Origin: CAWIVH01 sp963839475
GTDB lineage: Bacteria > Acidobacteriota > UBA6911
Direction: 5' to 3'
Length of the DNA stretch: 64,000 nt
Assembly (NCBI GenBank): GCA_963839475.1
Contig: CAWIVH010000015.1
Coordinates: 682,001-746,000, forward strand
The notes under the pieces were generated by a model. The model made no database searches, was not told the DNA's origin, and saw nothing but the letters and a program-made list of their open reading frames with translations. The translations under genes were made by a program, and so were the position numbers. Positions within the stretch are counted from its first letter, which is position 1. Every line of letters starts with the position of its first letter. Positions 41,811 through 51,819 of the stretch are shown piece after piece.

Positions 41811-44303
41811 GCAGAAGCTAGAAAATGTGCTGCTTTATGTCGACTTTCTGAACCACGAACTCCCGGTCATTCTCCTGAAGGACGGGTCTCTGCTGGTGCT
41901 GTTTCAGCTTGCAGGACTCGACTATGAAGGGCTATCGGAAGATGAAAAAGAACAGTTCAGCCATTATGCGCGCGTTGCGCTGGAACAACTCCCGGATGAG
42001 GGAGCGGGGTTCATGCTTTCGAACCTGCTTATCCGGGACACCCCTCAGCCCGAGCCACTGCGCAAGAACTCGGACGCAGCGCCACTTATCCAATTCGTCC
42101 AGGCTAAAAAACAGGCTTTCTGGAATGACCTGGTGGCCCGGAGCTTTGGTAACCGCATCTTCTGCGGACTGCGCTTTTGCCAGCCGAAGAAAAAGGAGCC
42201 TGCATGGCAGCTGCTGATCCAGGAAAACCGGCTGCTCGAGTTCTATGGGGACGCGATTGCATCCGGTCTCCAGAAACTAGAACAGGGATATCTAGCGCTT
42301 TCAAGCAGCCTCTCCCGCTTTGGCTTCGGGCAGCTCGGCCGGGAACAGGCGTTCACCGCTCTCTATGAGCTCATCAATTTCAGGCAGGCGCCTGTTTACC
42401 GGCCGGATTTGTCTTTGAACGCACAGCTTGCCCAGAGCCATTACCGATTCCGCCCTGGAGAAGAGTACCTAGTCATCAATAGCGAGGAATATGTCTCGCT
42501 GATCGGGATGAAGTATCCGCCCCCGACATCTCTTGCCATGTATCTTCGCCGCTTCTATGAGCTTGGCTTCCCGATGGTCTTGCGGCAGGCGATCGGTTTT
42601 GCGGCCAAGGAACGGCTCTATAAAGAGCAGGATTTCAACACCCCAATCGCGCTGGCGCTCTCGACCATGGATCCGAAAAACCTCAAATATGTCGAAGAAG
42701 TGCGCGACTTCCGCAGTCGGATCGAAAACGACAAGGAACTCCCGGTCTGGTGGCATTTTTCGATCCTGGTAAGAGCCGGCGACAAAGATACGCTCCGGGT
42801 GAGACGAGCCCAGGTCATCACACTTCTCAAAGAGATCGGCTCTTTCGGAGTCGCCGAAAAACGAAACCTCAAGGCAGGGTTTTTCTCCATTCTTCCCGGA
42901 CACGACCGGTTTTATCTGCGACGGGCGCTGCTCGGGACAGCGAATGCCGGGGATCTGGTGAGCGCCTATGCCCTCCACCCCGGCGACACCAACCCGATCG
43001 ATTACCTACAGGACCGGCTTCACGGTGTCTTCTCCTACGACCCATTTACCCGGCGCGAGCGGGCGCATCACCGGGCGATCTGCGGGCCAACGGTGGGGGG
43101 AAAAAGCTTTTTCATCATCAAGGATCTGCTTTCGCACCTGATCGTCAATCCAATGATCTGGGTCGTGGACCTGTCGGCTTCGTATCTCGATTTCTTCGAA
43201 CTGCTAAGCGAGGAAATGCCCTCGGATACGGCAATCATGAGGGTCTCGCGGGAGGAGACGAGCTTTCAGTTCAATCCTTTTCTGCCTCCCGATCCGAATG
43301 GCCAGATCCCAGATGAGCAATTCGAGTTCTGCATGGGGCTATTGAAGCTTATTGCCGGACCCGAACTCACCACGCCCGCCAACGAAATGGCGCTTCGCGT
43401 CGGGCTGACCGAGTTTTTCAATGCCTATCGGATTCTTCATCGAAATCAGCAAGCGCTGACCCCAGTGCCACCCATGACCCTCCTGGCACGGATTCTCGAG
43501 ATGGAGGTCCATAACCCGAAGCTTGCCGCGCCTTTGACCTCTGGACCGTCGGCCGGCGAGGAGAGCTCTTCAACACCGGTCGCGACACCCTCCGCAGCGC
43601 CCGCTACTGCTATTTCGACTTGCGGGATCTCGAGGGTGAACCGGAACTGATGACGGCGATCGTCTACGTCATCTTTTCTAAAGTCTACCGGGATATCGCC
43701 GACGAAAACCTCCGGTCGGTCCAGAAGCGCTTTGTATTGGATGAGGCCCATCGCTACATCACGGATCCCGCTTTTTCGCCCTGGATCGCGCTGATTGCCC
43801 GTACGGGACGGCACTGGAACATCATGCTGGACCTGGTCACGCAGTCTCTTGCCGACCTCGACAATCCCGAGCAGCCATGGTCAAAGGCCATTATCACCAA
43901 TCTGAAACAGGCGTTCTTTTTCCCCGGTCAGAAGGATGTTGAGAGTTCTTTCCGCAAACTCGGGCTCACGGAATACCACATCGAGCAATACAAGAAGCTC
44001 GACCCTTCGAAGTACGAAGTCCTCTATTGGTCCGAAGGCGGGCTGCGACGTATCCTGCGGCCGGTAGCAGATCAATACACCTACTGGCTTGCCACTACAG
44101 ATGCAAGGGAACGAACCGCCAAGAGAAAGATGAAGGGGGTTTTCGGCGGAAGTGTGCGGCATGCCATCGAGGAACTGGTGCGCCTGACAGGTCATTGCCA
44201 GAACACCGACGAACGAATGGCGATCCTTGAGCCCTATTTCGAAGAGCGCGCAGCTCAAGTCGGAGCGAAAGAACAGGCACTCAAGCAAGCGAGGACGGCA
44301 TGA
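41770..44303 (+). pseudogene. virB4: VirB4/TrbE conjugation ATPase, split by one frameshift
   Basis: The first 590 codons carry the N-terminal VirB4 domain and Walker A variant GPTVGGKSFF (about 437-446). The frame then derails near 43532 (AAPLTSGPSAGE) and ends at 43650. The correct continuation in the next frame reads FDLWTVGRRGELFNTGRDTL, then RYCYFDLRDLEGEPELM, Walker B RFVLDEAHRY and the C-terminus to 44303. Loss of one G in a GCGGCC-like context explains it. The last codons overlap virB5 by four bases, so the second frame is the native end. Without repair or slippage, no complete ATPase is made. Confidence 0.9.
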
Positions 44304-45067
44304 AAAGAATTGTATTAGCGACAACCCTTTTTATGTTTTTTGGCGTAGACCGTGCGGAAGCCTTCATCTTCACTGACCTTATCGCAAAGATCCAGCGGAT
44401 CGAGATGATCAGGCAGGCCGGCGAATTCATCGGTCAAATCGATACCTACCGCAAGGAGTTCGACAAGTACAAGTTGCAGTTTGATAAATACTACACGAGC
44501 TTTCACACCGTCTACCGCAAGCTCGATTTCCGCCAATGGCCGGCTTTCGATCCTTCGAGTTGGAGCCATTTCACGGACCATGTCATCACCATCTGGAAGA
44601 CCTTTGACATGGGGGCCTGGCAAAGCCAGGTTGTTGCCCTTAGAACGAGTCCCTTCTATTCCGCCAACACCGACTACCGGCAATATGCCGACAATCTCAT
44701 CAGCCTTTCGGAACAGCAGATAGCGAGGCTGAAGCAGGAAGAAGCGCACCTCATCGACCTCGAGCGACAGGACGCAGCACATCAGAATGACCTCATCAAG
44801 TTCCGCGCAAAAAACTCTGAGCTCGCTGTGGGTAGCGACAAGGTTGGGGACGAAATCCAGCTCAGCCAGCAGATTGCACTTACGAACGCCATCCTGATCG
44901 AGCTTGCCACCATCCAGGCCGAAACCAAGATCGTCGAGCAGCGGCTCCTCACCGACCAAAAGGAGGAACGGAACCTGATCATGCAAATGAAACAGCTCGA
45001 GATTGAAGCCCAGCAGGGAGACCTCAGGAACCTGGATCTCCTGCGCGCGCAGACCCGGGCAAAGTGA
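44300..45067 (+). CDS. virB5: VirB5/TrbJ-like exported transfer protein
   Basis: 255 residues. Signal peptide KRIVLATTLFMFFGVDRAEA with cleavage near AEA-F. The mature protein is helical with repeated charged heptads (YRKEFDKYKLQFDKYYTSFH, LKQEEAHLIDLERQDA, LLTDQKEERNLIMQM), which match TrbJ/VirB5 pilus-tip proteins. Starts in a 4-base overlap with virB4 and ends 10 bases before virB6. The assignment is by size, topology and position. Confidence 0.75.
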   Translation: MKRIVLATTLFMFFGVDRAEAFIFTDLIAKIQRIEMIRQAGEFIGQIDTYRKEFDKYKLQFDKYYTSFHTVYRKLDFRQWPAFDPSSWSHFTDHVITIWKTFDMGAWQSQVVALRTSPFYSANTDYRQYADNLISLSEQQIARLKQEEAHLIDLERQDAAHQNDLIKFRAKNSELAVGSDKVGDEIQLSQQIALTNAILIELATIQAETKIVEQRLLTDQKEERNLIMQMKQLEIEAQQGDLRNLDLLRAQTRAK

Positions 45068-45077
45068 CGAGAAGACA

Positions 45078-46055
45078 ATGAACTTTACAGATCTCCTCAA
45101 TACGCTCTGGATGGCACTTCGCGGCCGGATCGGCGGAGGGCAGGATTTCATCTTGGTCTATACGGCGCTGGGCGCCCTGCTCTGGGCATTCCTGCTCTTC
45201 AAGGTGTTTCTGCAGGAAGGTCTTCAGGTCGCTATGGGGCACGGATCGGAGCTGCCGAAGATCCTTGTGAAGTATCTTTTCGTAGCCGGAATCTTTGCCG
45301 TCTGGCCCCGGGCGGCAGACAGGGTCTTTGCCGCGGTTGGGACTCTCGCGCGAACATTCTACCCGAGCTTGAACAGCCTGCTCGACATAATGGCCGGTTC
45401 GATGGCTTTTCTAGAGGGCGGCCAGCAGACTACCGCGAATTCGCAAGGATTGGTCAGCACCGTACTCGGCACTTTGTATAACTTCACTCTCGGCAGCCTC
45501 CTGATGCTCCTTGGGATAGCCGTGCTGTTTCTTTGCTACGCGCTTATCCTGGTCAATATTGCCGGCTCGCTCACGGTTCTTGCGATGAACCTGGTTCTGG
45601 GGCCGGTGTTTTTCGCGCTCGCCTTCGACCGGGAGTTCCGGAGCCACGCCCAGCACTGGTTTGCGGCAGTTCTCTCCTATTTCGTCCTGATTCCGCTATA
45701 CGGCGCTGCCCTGACCGTTGCAGCGGCCATAGCCGGCGCCGCTGTGCAACCCAATCTCTTCGGCCTGCCCTCGAGCGCCCAGGTGATGGCCCAGGTAATC
45801 GGGCCGCTGATGGCGGTGGGCGTGGTTTTTTCCACCAACAAGATCGTCAATGCGCTGGTTGGCGGGGCTTCCGGGTCCGGGCTCGGTTCGATGGCACTCG
45901 GGGTTGGAGGGATCCTGGTCAGCCTTCTGCCCGGGAGCGCCCTGATGCGATCGACCATGTCGGCGGGACGTGCGGCGGCGGGTGCGGCTGTAAGCGCCGG
46001 CAGTGCCGTCGGATCGAAGATCAGTTCCACCGCCCGCGCTGCTCTGGGTAAATAA
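45078..46055 (+). CDS. virB6: VirB6/TrbL multispanning membrane protein
   Basis: 325 residues from the ATG at 45078. Six or more hydrophobic helices: LVYTALGALLWAFLLFKVFL, ILVKYLFVAGIFAVW, TLGSLLMLLGIAVLFLCYAL, SLTVLAMNLVLGPVFFALAF, HWFAAVLSYFVLIPLYGAAL, IGPLMAVGVVF. A Gly/Ala/Ser-rich C-terminal tail follows. TrbL/VirB6 forms part of the inner-membrane channel. Next gene starts 11 bases later. Confidence 0.86.
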   Translation: MNFTDLLNTLWMALRGRIGGGQDFILVYTALGALLWAFLLFKVFLQEGLQVAMGHGSELPKILVKYLFVAGIFAVWPRAADRVFAAVGTLARTFYPSLNSLLDIMAGSMAFLEGGQQTTANSQGLVSTVLGTLYNFTLGSLLMLLGIAVLFLCYALILVNIAGSLTVLAMNLVLGPVFFALAFDREFRSHAQHWFAAVLSYFVLIPLYGAALTVAAAIAGAAVQPNLFGLPSSAQVMAQVIGPLMAVGVVFSTNKIVNALVGGASGSGLGSMALGVGGILVSLLPGSALMRSTMSAGRAAAGAAVSAGSAVGSKISSTARAALGK

Positions 46056-46066
46056 AAGGAGTGACC

Positions 46067-46718
46067 GTGTCGACTGCGACCGACGATTTCATCCGCTCAA
46101 GCGGCAATCTCGCCTATGTTAACACCTGGCTGAAACTCGTGGCTTTTGTCCTGCTGATCGTCTGTCTGACACTCGGCGGCGCTCTCCTGATCAAGATCGT
46201 CGACAGCCGGGTTGAACATATCGTGCCGATAGTGATCAACCAGGCGACGGGCGATGCCATCCCGGTCGATTACCGTGTCACGGATGCTGCGGGTGAAGAA
46301 CGTTCGCCGATTGAAGTGCGCCGATTCTGCGAAGATTTCCTCACCGAGGCTTACACCTATAACCGCTTTACGGTCAAAACCAAGCTTGAATCGATTTCCC
46401 GGTGGGCGGCACCTGAAGCGCTTACGCAGGTTCGGGAATCCCTTAACCTCGCTCACCGGGCCGAATTGATGGCTCGAAACGCCCAAGGCATTGCCGAGCT
46501 CACGAGCTTCCTTGATCACAGAGACAAAACCGCTGCTGAAAGTGCAGGCCTATTTCCGTGCAAAGGCCATCTCGCCCAACGATGAAACGATCGAGGAAGG
46601 CAACTACCTTGCCGTGTTCACCATCAAGCCGGTGAAACGCTCGGCGAGGAGTCCGCATGGATTGATCGTGATCGAATACCGCCAAAGCCCATTTCAGGAA
46701 AAAACGGAGGGACAATGA
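46067..46718 (+). pseudogene. virB8: VirB8/TrbF-like protein, split by one frameshift
   Basis: GTG at 46067 has AAAGGAG five bases upstream; an earlier GTG at 46061 is too close to it. A single N-terminal membrane helix (LVAFVLLIVCLTLGGALLI) and the NTF2-like VirB8 domain (FCEDFLTEAYTYNRFTVKTK) follow. The frame derails near 46510, ending at 46585. The next frame carries the rest: SLITETKPLLKVQAYFRAKA, NYLAVFTIKPVKR, GLIVIEYRQSPFQE. The final codons overlap virB9 by four bases, so the downstream frame is native. One lost or gained base explains the break. Confidence 0.85.
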
Positions 46719-47494
46719 GAACAGTCGTTCTTCTCTGCACTCTGCTCGCCAGCTCTATTCATGCAATGGCCGGCACAGAGCCCCGGACACAGATCTGTAA
46801 CTTCGACGGCGACAATGCCTCCCGGGTCTACAAGATCGTAACCGTGCCCGGGATCGGGAGTACGTTCCGCCTTCCCGAGGGCCTGAAGATCTCGGATTTC
46901 GTCGTCACCGACCCGAAATCGTTTCACGGGGAATCAAACGGCACCATCGGGATCGTCACGCCGCTTGCCCCCGGCAAAAGCACCTCGGTCAGCATCTATA
47001 CCGACAATGACAGCCTGTTCGTCTTCCATGTCACCTCGGAGCCGGACCCTGACGGTTATGTCGACCAGCTGGTCCTAATCCAGACGAATAACCTCGCCTT
47101 CTTCACTCAGAAGGTCAGGAGCGAAGCGCAGCGGATCGCCCGGGAGCAACTCGACGCAGCCGAAGCTCGCTGCAGCGCTGCCGTGGAGCAGAAAGTCCGC
47201 CAGGTGAAGGATGAGCTCCTTTTTACCGTCAGCAGCAATTACGAAATCACAGATCGTCACTTCTCAATCACCCGCGTCTCCGACGATGGGATTTTCACCT
47301 ACATAAGGCTTGCCCAGTCGCAGGGCCGGCCCGTGGTCTACGTTGCCGAATCCAATGACCAGAAGAAACTCGAACCGGTCAAATACACCGACGAGGGGGA
47401 CCACTACGTCGTTCATCGGGTACTAAAACCAGGCGAAAAGCATTTCTTCCTGAAACTCGGGGACCAGGTCAGTGAAATCCGGCGGGGGCGCTGA
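46715..47494 (+). CDS. virB9: VirB9/TrbG-type outer-membrane-complex protein
   Basis: 259 residues. Signal peptide RTVVLLCTLLASSIHAMAG. N-terminal beta domain (YKIVTVPGIGSTFRLPEGLK, ISDFVVTDPKSF) and the C-terminal VirB9/CagX domain (NYEITDRHFSITRVSDDGIF, TYIRLAQSQGRPVVY, YVVHRVLKPGEKHFFLKLGD). It forms the core channel with VirB10. Central charged helix (SEAQRIAREQLDAAEARCSA) is an insertion. Ends 1 base before virB10. Confidence 0.88.
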   Translation: MRTVVLLCTLLASSIHAMAGTEPRTQICNFDGDNASRVYKIVTVPGIGSTFRLPEGLKISDFVVTDPKSFHGESNGTIGIVTPLAPGKSTSVSIYTDNDSLFVFHVTSEPDPDGYVDQLVLIQTNNLAFFTQKVRSEAQRIAREQLDAAEARCSAAVEQKVRQVKDELLFTVSSNYEITDRHFSITRVSDDGIFTYIRLAQSQGRPVVYVAESNDQKKLEPVKYTDEGDHYVVHRVLKPGEKHFFLKLGDQVSEIRRGR

Positions 47495-47495
47495 T

Positions 47496-48857
47496 ATGGC
47501 AAATGAAAAAGCCAAAGCGGCCGGCTCTGCAGAAACTCCTCCTGAAACCGGAATTGCCGAAGATGAGCCTTCCAAACCTGAAAAACGCCCGCGGCGCCTG
47601 CTGATCCTGTCCGGCATTGGAATGCTGTTTCTCGTCGTTGCCGTCGCCACCTATTTGTATTCCACCCGAAAGGGCTCGGATAAGCCGGCGCGACAAACGG
47701 CAGAGGATCTCGAGCAGCTCAAATACGATTCCGAACATTACGAACGCGAAAAGCAGAAGGCGGCCCAGCTGCGCGATCAGCTTTTTCTTGTCCGGAAGGA
47801 AGATGAAAACAAAGCCCAGCTCGACAGTCTTCTGAAGGAGCTTGATATCGGTCACAGCCCGGATTCTGAAAAGCAGAAAACCGCCGTGGAGCGACAGGCA
47901 AAGGAAGAAGAGGCCATTGCCCACGTCATCCGGGAGCCCAAGTCTCAGCCTGTTCCAGTACCACCTCCACCTGAGATCAAACGCAAATCAAGACAAACTG
48001 AAACAGCTGCCCCTCCGGGGGATACAGGCACCAGCCCGATGTTTGTCTATTCGCGGACCTTTGGTGGTGCCAAATATGTCGATGCTGCCCAGAGGCCGTC
48101 TGGACCTTCATCCAAGACTGTTGCGGTAGGATCCGGTGAAGGCAATGGCAGTCTACTGATCAAGCCCGTCAACTTGGATGCCACGAGAAACGAGATGCCG
48201 GAAAGGCCGGTGGCTGAGGAAAAGACGCGGCTTCTTTATACTGCGCTCCCGCCGGTCACGCTCTACGAGGGCGAGATGCTCGAGGCGGTACTCGTGAACC
48301 GGGTCATTGCCGACACGGAGCCGGCGCCTGTTATCTGCCAGCTCGCTCGAGATATTTATGACCACTCAGCCCGCTATGTCGTCTTTCCTGCGGGCTCCCG
48401 CATCATCGGCCTCTCGCAGGTGGTCAATTATAAAGGCGCCCACCGGCTTTTCATAAGTTTTCACAGGATAATTCTGCCGAACGGGCCGTCGGTTGAATTC
48501 CCTTCGAGCCGCAAGGCACTGAAAGCTCTTGATGAAACCGGAGCCCTTGGCGCCGTATCGAAGGTGGACCGGCACTGGTTCCTGCAATTCGCGACAGCAG
48601 TTTTCTTTGGAGTGCTCGACGGGATTTCGAGTGTGGCTCGACAGAACCGGGACTTCGCTTCGTCGCGGGCGATTGTTCTCAGCCAGACATCCGAGAATTT
48701 CAGCCGGGTGCTCGATAACATCCTGAGCCAGTACTCATCGATCGTGCCTACGATCCGCATCGACCAGGGCAAGACGATGCGGATTTATCTCAACGACGAC
48801 CTTCTGGTTACCCCTTACAGCAGAATCAGCGATCGCAGCTACTATGCCAATCGATAG
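47496..48857 (+). CDS. virB10: VirB10/TrbI-type channel protein
   Basis: 453 residues from the ATG at 47496. A cytoplasmic start, one membrane helix (LLILSGIGMLFLVVAVATYL), a coiled coil, a Pro-rich linker (QPVPVPPPPEIK) and the C-terminal beta-barrel domain (LYEGEMLEAVLVNRVIADTE, PAGSRIIGLSQVV, FISFHRIILPNG, IRIDQGKTMRIYLNDDLLV). It spans both membranes and gates the channel. Its 3' end overlaps the next gene by 14 bases. Confidence 0.9.
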   Translation: MANEKAKAAGSAETPPETGIAEDEPSKPEKRPRRLLILSGIGMLFLVVAVATYLYSTRKGSDKPARQTAEDLEQLKYDSEHYEREKQKAAQLRDQLFLVRKEDENKAQLDSLLKELDIGHSPDSEKQKTAVERQAKEEEAIAHVIREPKSQPVPVPPPPEIKRKSRQTETAAPPGDTGTSPMFVYSRTFGGAKYVDAAQRPSGPSSKTVAVGSGEGNGSLLIKPVNLDATRNEMPERPVAEEKTRLLYTALPPVTLYEGEMLEAVLVNRVIADTEPAPVICQLARDIYDHSARYVVFPAGSRIIGLSQVVNYKGAHRLFISFHRIILPNGPSVEFPSSRKALKALDETGALGAVSKVDRHWFLQFATAVFFGVLDGISSVARQNRDFASSRAIVLSQTSENFSRVLDNILSQYSSIVPTIRIDQGKTMRIYLNDDLLVTPYSRISDRSYYANR

Positions 48858-49491
48858 CCTCGCACTGAAGGCAACCCGTGGATTTGTTCGAGCCTGCGCT
48901 TTTTCTGTGCTGGCATTGCTCATGGCTACGCCCGGGCTTTTCGCCGCTGAAGTGCAGAGCAACACTAACGCGCGGGAATACCTGGTTGAACTCTCGCGCC
49001 TGGGAGCTAGGAATCCCTTTCTTACCGATTCTTCCGATGTCTATCTCGAACAACAAAGCCTGAGCCGTTTCTTTACCGACGCCATTTACCGGCGGCTCGA
49101 AGGAAATGCCTATTTTGGTTATCGCTATGACGAAGGCTTCGTTTTTGAAGGCAATGAAGTTCGGATCGATCTCCTCAAAGAACTGCCGGAAACGGCAGGA
49201 TTTGCAGATGCTTATCGAATGGCGCTCGAGCAGGCATTCTCAGCTCTGGGCATCAGGGTCAGTGCTGCGGCAGTTTGCGAAATGGGGATATGCCTTGTTG
49301 GCATTGAGCGGCGTGAAACAGAGCGGACGCTGCCGGGCGTAATGATTGAGGCCTATCTAAGAAACTCCCATCTGAAGAAGTCCTTCTTTATTCGCCAGGG
49401 GTCAGGAAGTCCGAGGGGGATTGTCTCTGCCATCAGGCTATCGGCCGGGATGCTCGCGGGTGAACTCGAGGCGAGGCGAAAAAGGCCATGA
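48844..49491 (+). CDS. Exported protein of unknown function between virB10 and virB11
   Basis: 215 residues. Signal peptide GFVRACAFSVLALLMATPGL, cleavage near FAAE. The mature part is mixed alpha/beta (YLVELSRLGARNPF, YFGYRYDEGFVFEGNEVRID) with two Cys (AVCEMGICLVG) likely in a disulfide. Position and overlaps with virB10 and virB11 (ATGA) show it is a structural or regulatory part of this T4SS. It is not a VirB7 lipoprotein (no lipobox) and does not match other VirB proteins I know. Confidence 0.75.
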   Translation: MPIDSLALKATRGFVRACAFSVLALLMATPGLFAAEVQSNTNAREYLVELSRLGARNPFLTDSSDVYLEQQSLSRFFTDAIYRRLEGNAYFGYRYDEGFVFEGNEVRIDLLKELPETAGFADAYRMALEQAFSALGIRVSAAAVCEMGICLVGIERRETERTLPGVMIEAYLRNSHLKKSFFIRQGSGSPRGIVSAIRLSAGMLAGELEARRKRP

Positions 49492-50606
49492 GCTCTAACA
49501 CTCTCGATTTTGAACTCCTGAAACTCTCGCTGAGCCCGATCGCTCCATGGGTCGACGACCCGGAAGTTACCGACATCCTGGTTTATGGAAGCCGGAACGT
49601 CTATGTGCGATGGCGGGGCCACCGGTTTGAGCGGGTCGAGGCATCATGGCTATCGGATGCAGATCTGATGACGGCAGCCAAAACGATCGGCCGGCAGATG
49701 TCCCGCAGACTCGATGCCCGCGAACCGATCCTCGACGCCCGGCTTCCGGACAAAAGCCGGGTCAATATCATCGTCGAACCTTGCTATCACCGCGGCGCCT
49801 GCATCGTGATTCGCAAGTTCCCTGAACATCACCTCGGCTGGCAGGACCTAATCGGCTTCGGGACGGTAGATTGTGCCGGTGTGGAGATTCTCGAGGCCAT
49901 TGTGCGGCTCGGGAAAAACATCCTGATCTCAGGCGGAACCGGCAGTGGCAAGACAACCATTCTCAATTGCCTTTGTTCCTTCATCCCGGCAGCCGACATT
50001 GTCGTCACGGTTGAGGACGCCCGCGAAATCGCAATTTCCAACGAGATGTGGGTACCGCTTGAAACCAGGCACGCGCTCGATGCGGAGGACCGGGAGGTCT
50101 CGCTGCGGGATCTCGTAAGAACCAGTCTCAGGATGAATCCGCGCTGGATTGTGGTCGGAGAGGTTCGCGGGCCCGAAGCGCTCGACCTGGTGCGCGCCTT
50201 CAATACCGGTCATAGCGGTGCCGGAACCATTCATGCGAATTCCACCTATGACGCTCTGCTTGCTCTCGAGGCCCTGATCTTGCAGTCGGGTCTTGATGTT
50301 CCTGCCCGCGCGGTCAAGGAGATGGTCTCGCGCGCCATCCACGTCGTGGTTCAGATGTGTCAGCTTCCGGACCAGTCGCGGCGGGTGATGGAGGTTGCCG
50401 AAGTTCAGGGGCTCGACTACGAGCGCTCAGCGGTATTTCCGCCCTACAAGCTCCAGTCTCTCTATGGCTACGAGTTCTCCAGCTACGGATCAAGCGGCGG
50501 CTGCCGGGGGAGTTTCAGCGTTAGAGAATCGCCCTCCTGGCTCCGCGAACTCGAATGGATTCCCGATTACCAGGCGCCTGACTTCTGGCGCAAAAAGGAG
50601 GCTTAA
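49488..50606 (+). CDS. virB11: VirB11/TrbB-type secretion ATPase
   Basis: 372 residues. Secretion ATPase motifs: Walker A GGTGSGKTT (149-157), Asp box VTVEDAREIA, Walker B WIVVGEVRGPEALDLV and His box GHSGAGTIHANS. The N-terminal domain is VirB11-like (PWVDDPEVTDILVYGSRN). It powers pilus assembly and substrate transfer as a hexamer. Starts in an ATGA overlap with the preceding gene and ends in a TAATG overlap with the next. Complete. Confidence 0.95.
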   Translation: MSSNTLDFELLKLSLSPIAPWVDDPEVTDILVYGSRNVYVRWRGHRFERVEASWLSDADLMTAAKTIGRQMSRRLDAREPILDARLPDKSRVNIIVEPCYHRGACIVIRKFPEHHLGWQDLIGFGTVDCAGVEILEAIVRLGKNILISGGTGSGKTTILNCLCSFIPAADIVVTVEDAREIAISNEMWVPLETRHALDAEDREVSLRDLVRTSLRMNPRWIVVGEVRGPEALDLVRAFNTGHSGAGTIHANSTYDALLALEALILQSGLDVPARAVKEMVSRAIHVVVQMCQLPDQSRRVMEVAEVQGLDYERSAVFPPYKLQSLYGYEFSSYGSSGGCRGSFSVRESPSWLRELEWIPDYQAPDFWRKKEA

Positions 50607-51808
50607 TGAAGCGAGGTCTGACCGGGCAGGAACCAGGTGATCTTGAAAAACAAAGAGAACTCCTGCTGCATCGACAAAATGCCGGAAGCGCTGCCGAATC
50701 CCTGATGCGTGGTGAATTGGCCGCGGCGGAAGCGGGGAGATGGTATGCCATAGCCGGCAAAATTCTCGACACAAATTCCAGGCGCTATTTTGAAGGGCTG
50801 GCGACACTCAGCAGCCTCAAAGCCAGCCATCACAACCTGAGCGCGCAATTAACCATGAGATCGTCGGAACAATCCGATGGCCGACTCACGCGCACGGACG
50901 GAAAGACAGAAGCGCCGGCGGCTGTCTCACCAAACGTTTCCCAGGAGATAGCGCTTCTGCAGAAAAACCTGGACCGGGCCCGCGGCGAATTTGATGCCCA
51001 TCGGACCAGGTACGCCGCCTTCAACATCCTGTCGGGGCGTTTCCACACGCTTGGCATGAGTGTCGAAGGGGACGGGTATTACGACAAGGCAAAAATGGAG
51101 GATGCCTCCGTCAAAGGATACAAGTTCATCGTCGAGGCCTACGAGAAGAAGCTCTCGGATCTTGGTGTGCAAACCGGGGTAACAGATAAAGGGCTTGACC
51201 TGCAGGATGGTCTGTCGCGGCTGGAGCGTGCCGGCAGCCATCTCGAAGATTTCAACAAGGCATACTCTGAAGCCTGGGAGCGGGCTCTCGAGGCCCTGGA
51301 GTGCAGAGGCAAAGTCGATCGTCTGCAGGTGAATTTGCTCGACCAGGTCCCATCGGAAGCGCAAAAGAAGCAGCTCGAGAAAAACAACTCCGACCTTGAT
51401 GCTGCCGTCGAGGCGACGGAAAAGGCGGCGCTTTCATCCGCCCGGTCCTATCTCGATTTTGAAACGAAAGCTCGGTCCGCCGAAAAGATCTACGAATCCA
51501 TTGCCCAGTCTCTCTCCAATCATCACGAACCTGGGATCGAAAGCACTGTTCCTTTTGAGAACATTGCTGAAACCCCCTCGGTTTATCTGATCGGATCCAA
51601 TCAGCTCAAAGGGGTCGAGGCTACCCAGCCATCCCTGGCTGCCAAAGATCTTCCGTCTTCTGTCAGGCTACCCGAACAGCATAAATCCATGGACCCAGCT
51701 ACTGATACCCCGGATAAAGCCGCTCTGGTTGGTGATCAGCGGTTAAACCGCTTTGCAGTAGGCATCGTGGTGGCTCAAACCCTCAAGGTCCTCGACCGCG
51801 AACTATAA
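50606..51808 (+). CDS. Coiled-coil protein of unknown function, conjugation operon
   Basis: 400 residues, no signal peptide and no membrane helix. Mostly charged helices and coiled coil, e.g. LEKQRELLLHRQNAGSAAES, EIALLQKNLDRARGEFDAHR, SLRYLDFETKA-type text. The C-terminal 100 residues are low complexity and Pro/Ser-rich. Its start overlaps the virB11 stop. A cytosolic scaffold or relaxosome component would fit, but no motif supports this. Confidence 0.72.
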   Translation: MKRGLTGQEPGDLEKQRELLLHRQNAGSAAESLMRGELAAAEAGRWYAIAGKILDTNSRRYFEGLATLSSLKASHHNLSAQLTMRSSEQSDGRLTRTDGKTEAPAAVSPNVSQEIALLQKNLDRARGEFDAHRTRYAAFNILSGRFHTLGMSVEGDGYYDKAKMEDASVKGYKFIVEAYEKKLSDLGVQTGVTDKGLDLQDGLSRLERAGSHLEDFNKAYSEAWERALEALECRGKVDRLQVNLLDQVPSEAQKKQLEKNNSDLDAAVEATEKAALSSARSYLDFETKARSAEKIYESIAQSLSNHHEPGIESTVPFENIAETPSVYLIGSNQLKGVEATQPSLAAKDLPSSVRLPEQHKSMDPATDTPDKAALVGDQRLNRFAVGIVVAQTLKVLDREL

Positions 51809-51819
51809 GGAGGTTCACC

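Noticed and set aside
43620..44303. Second half of VirB4 as a separate gene
   Set aside because: It lacks a ribosome site and continues the VirB4 domain; the two halves are one gene with a frameshift.
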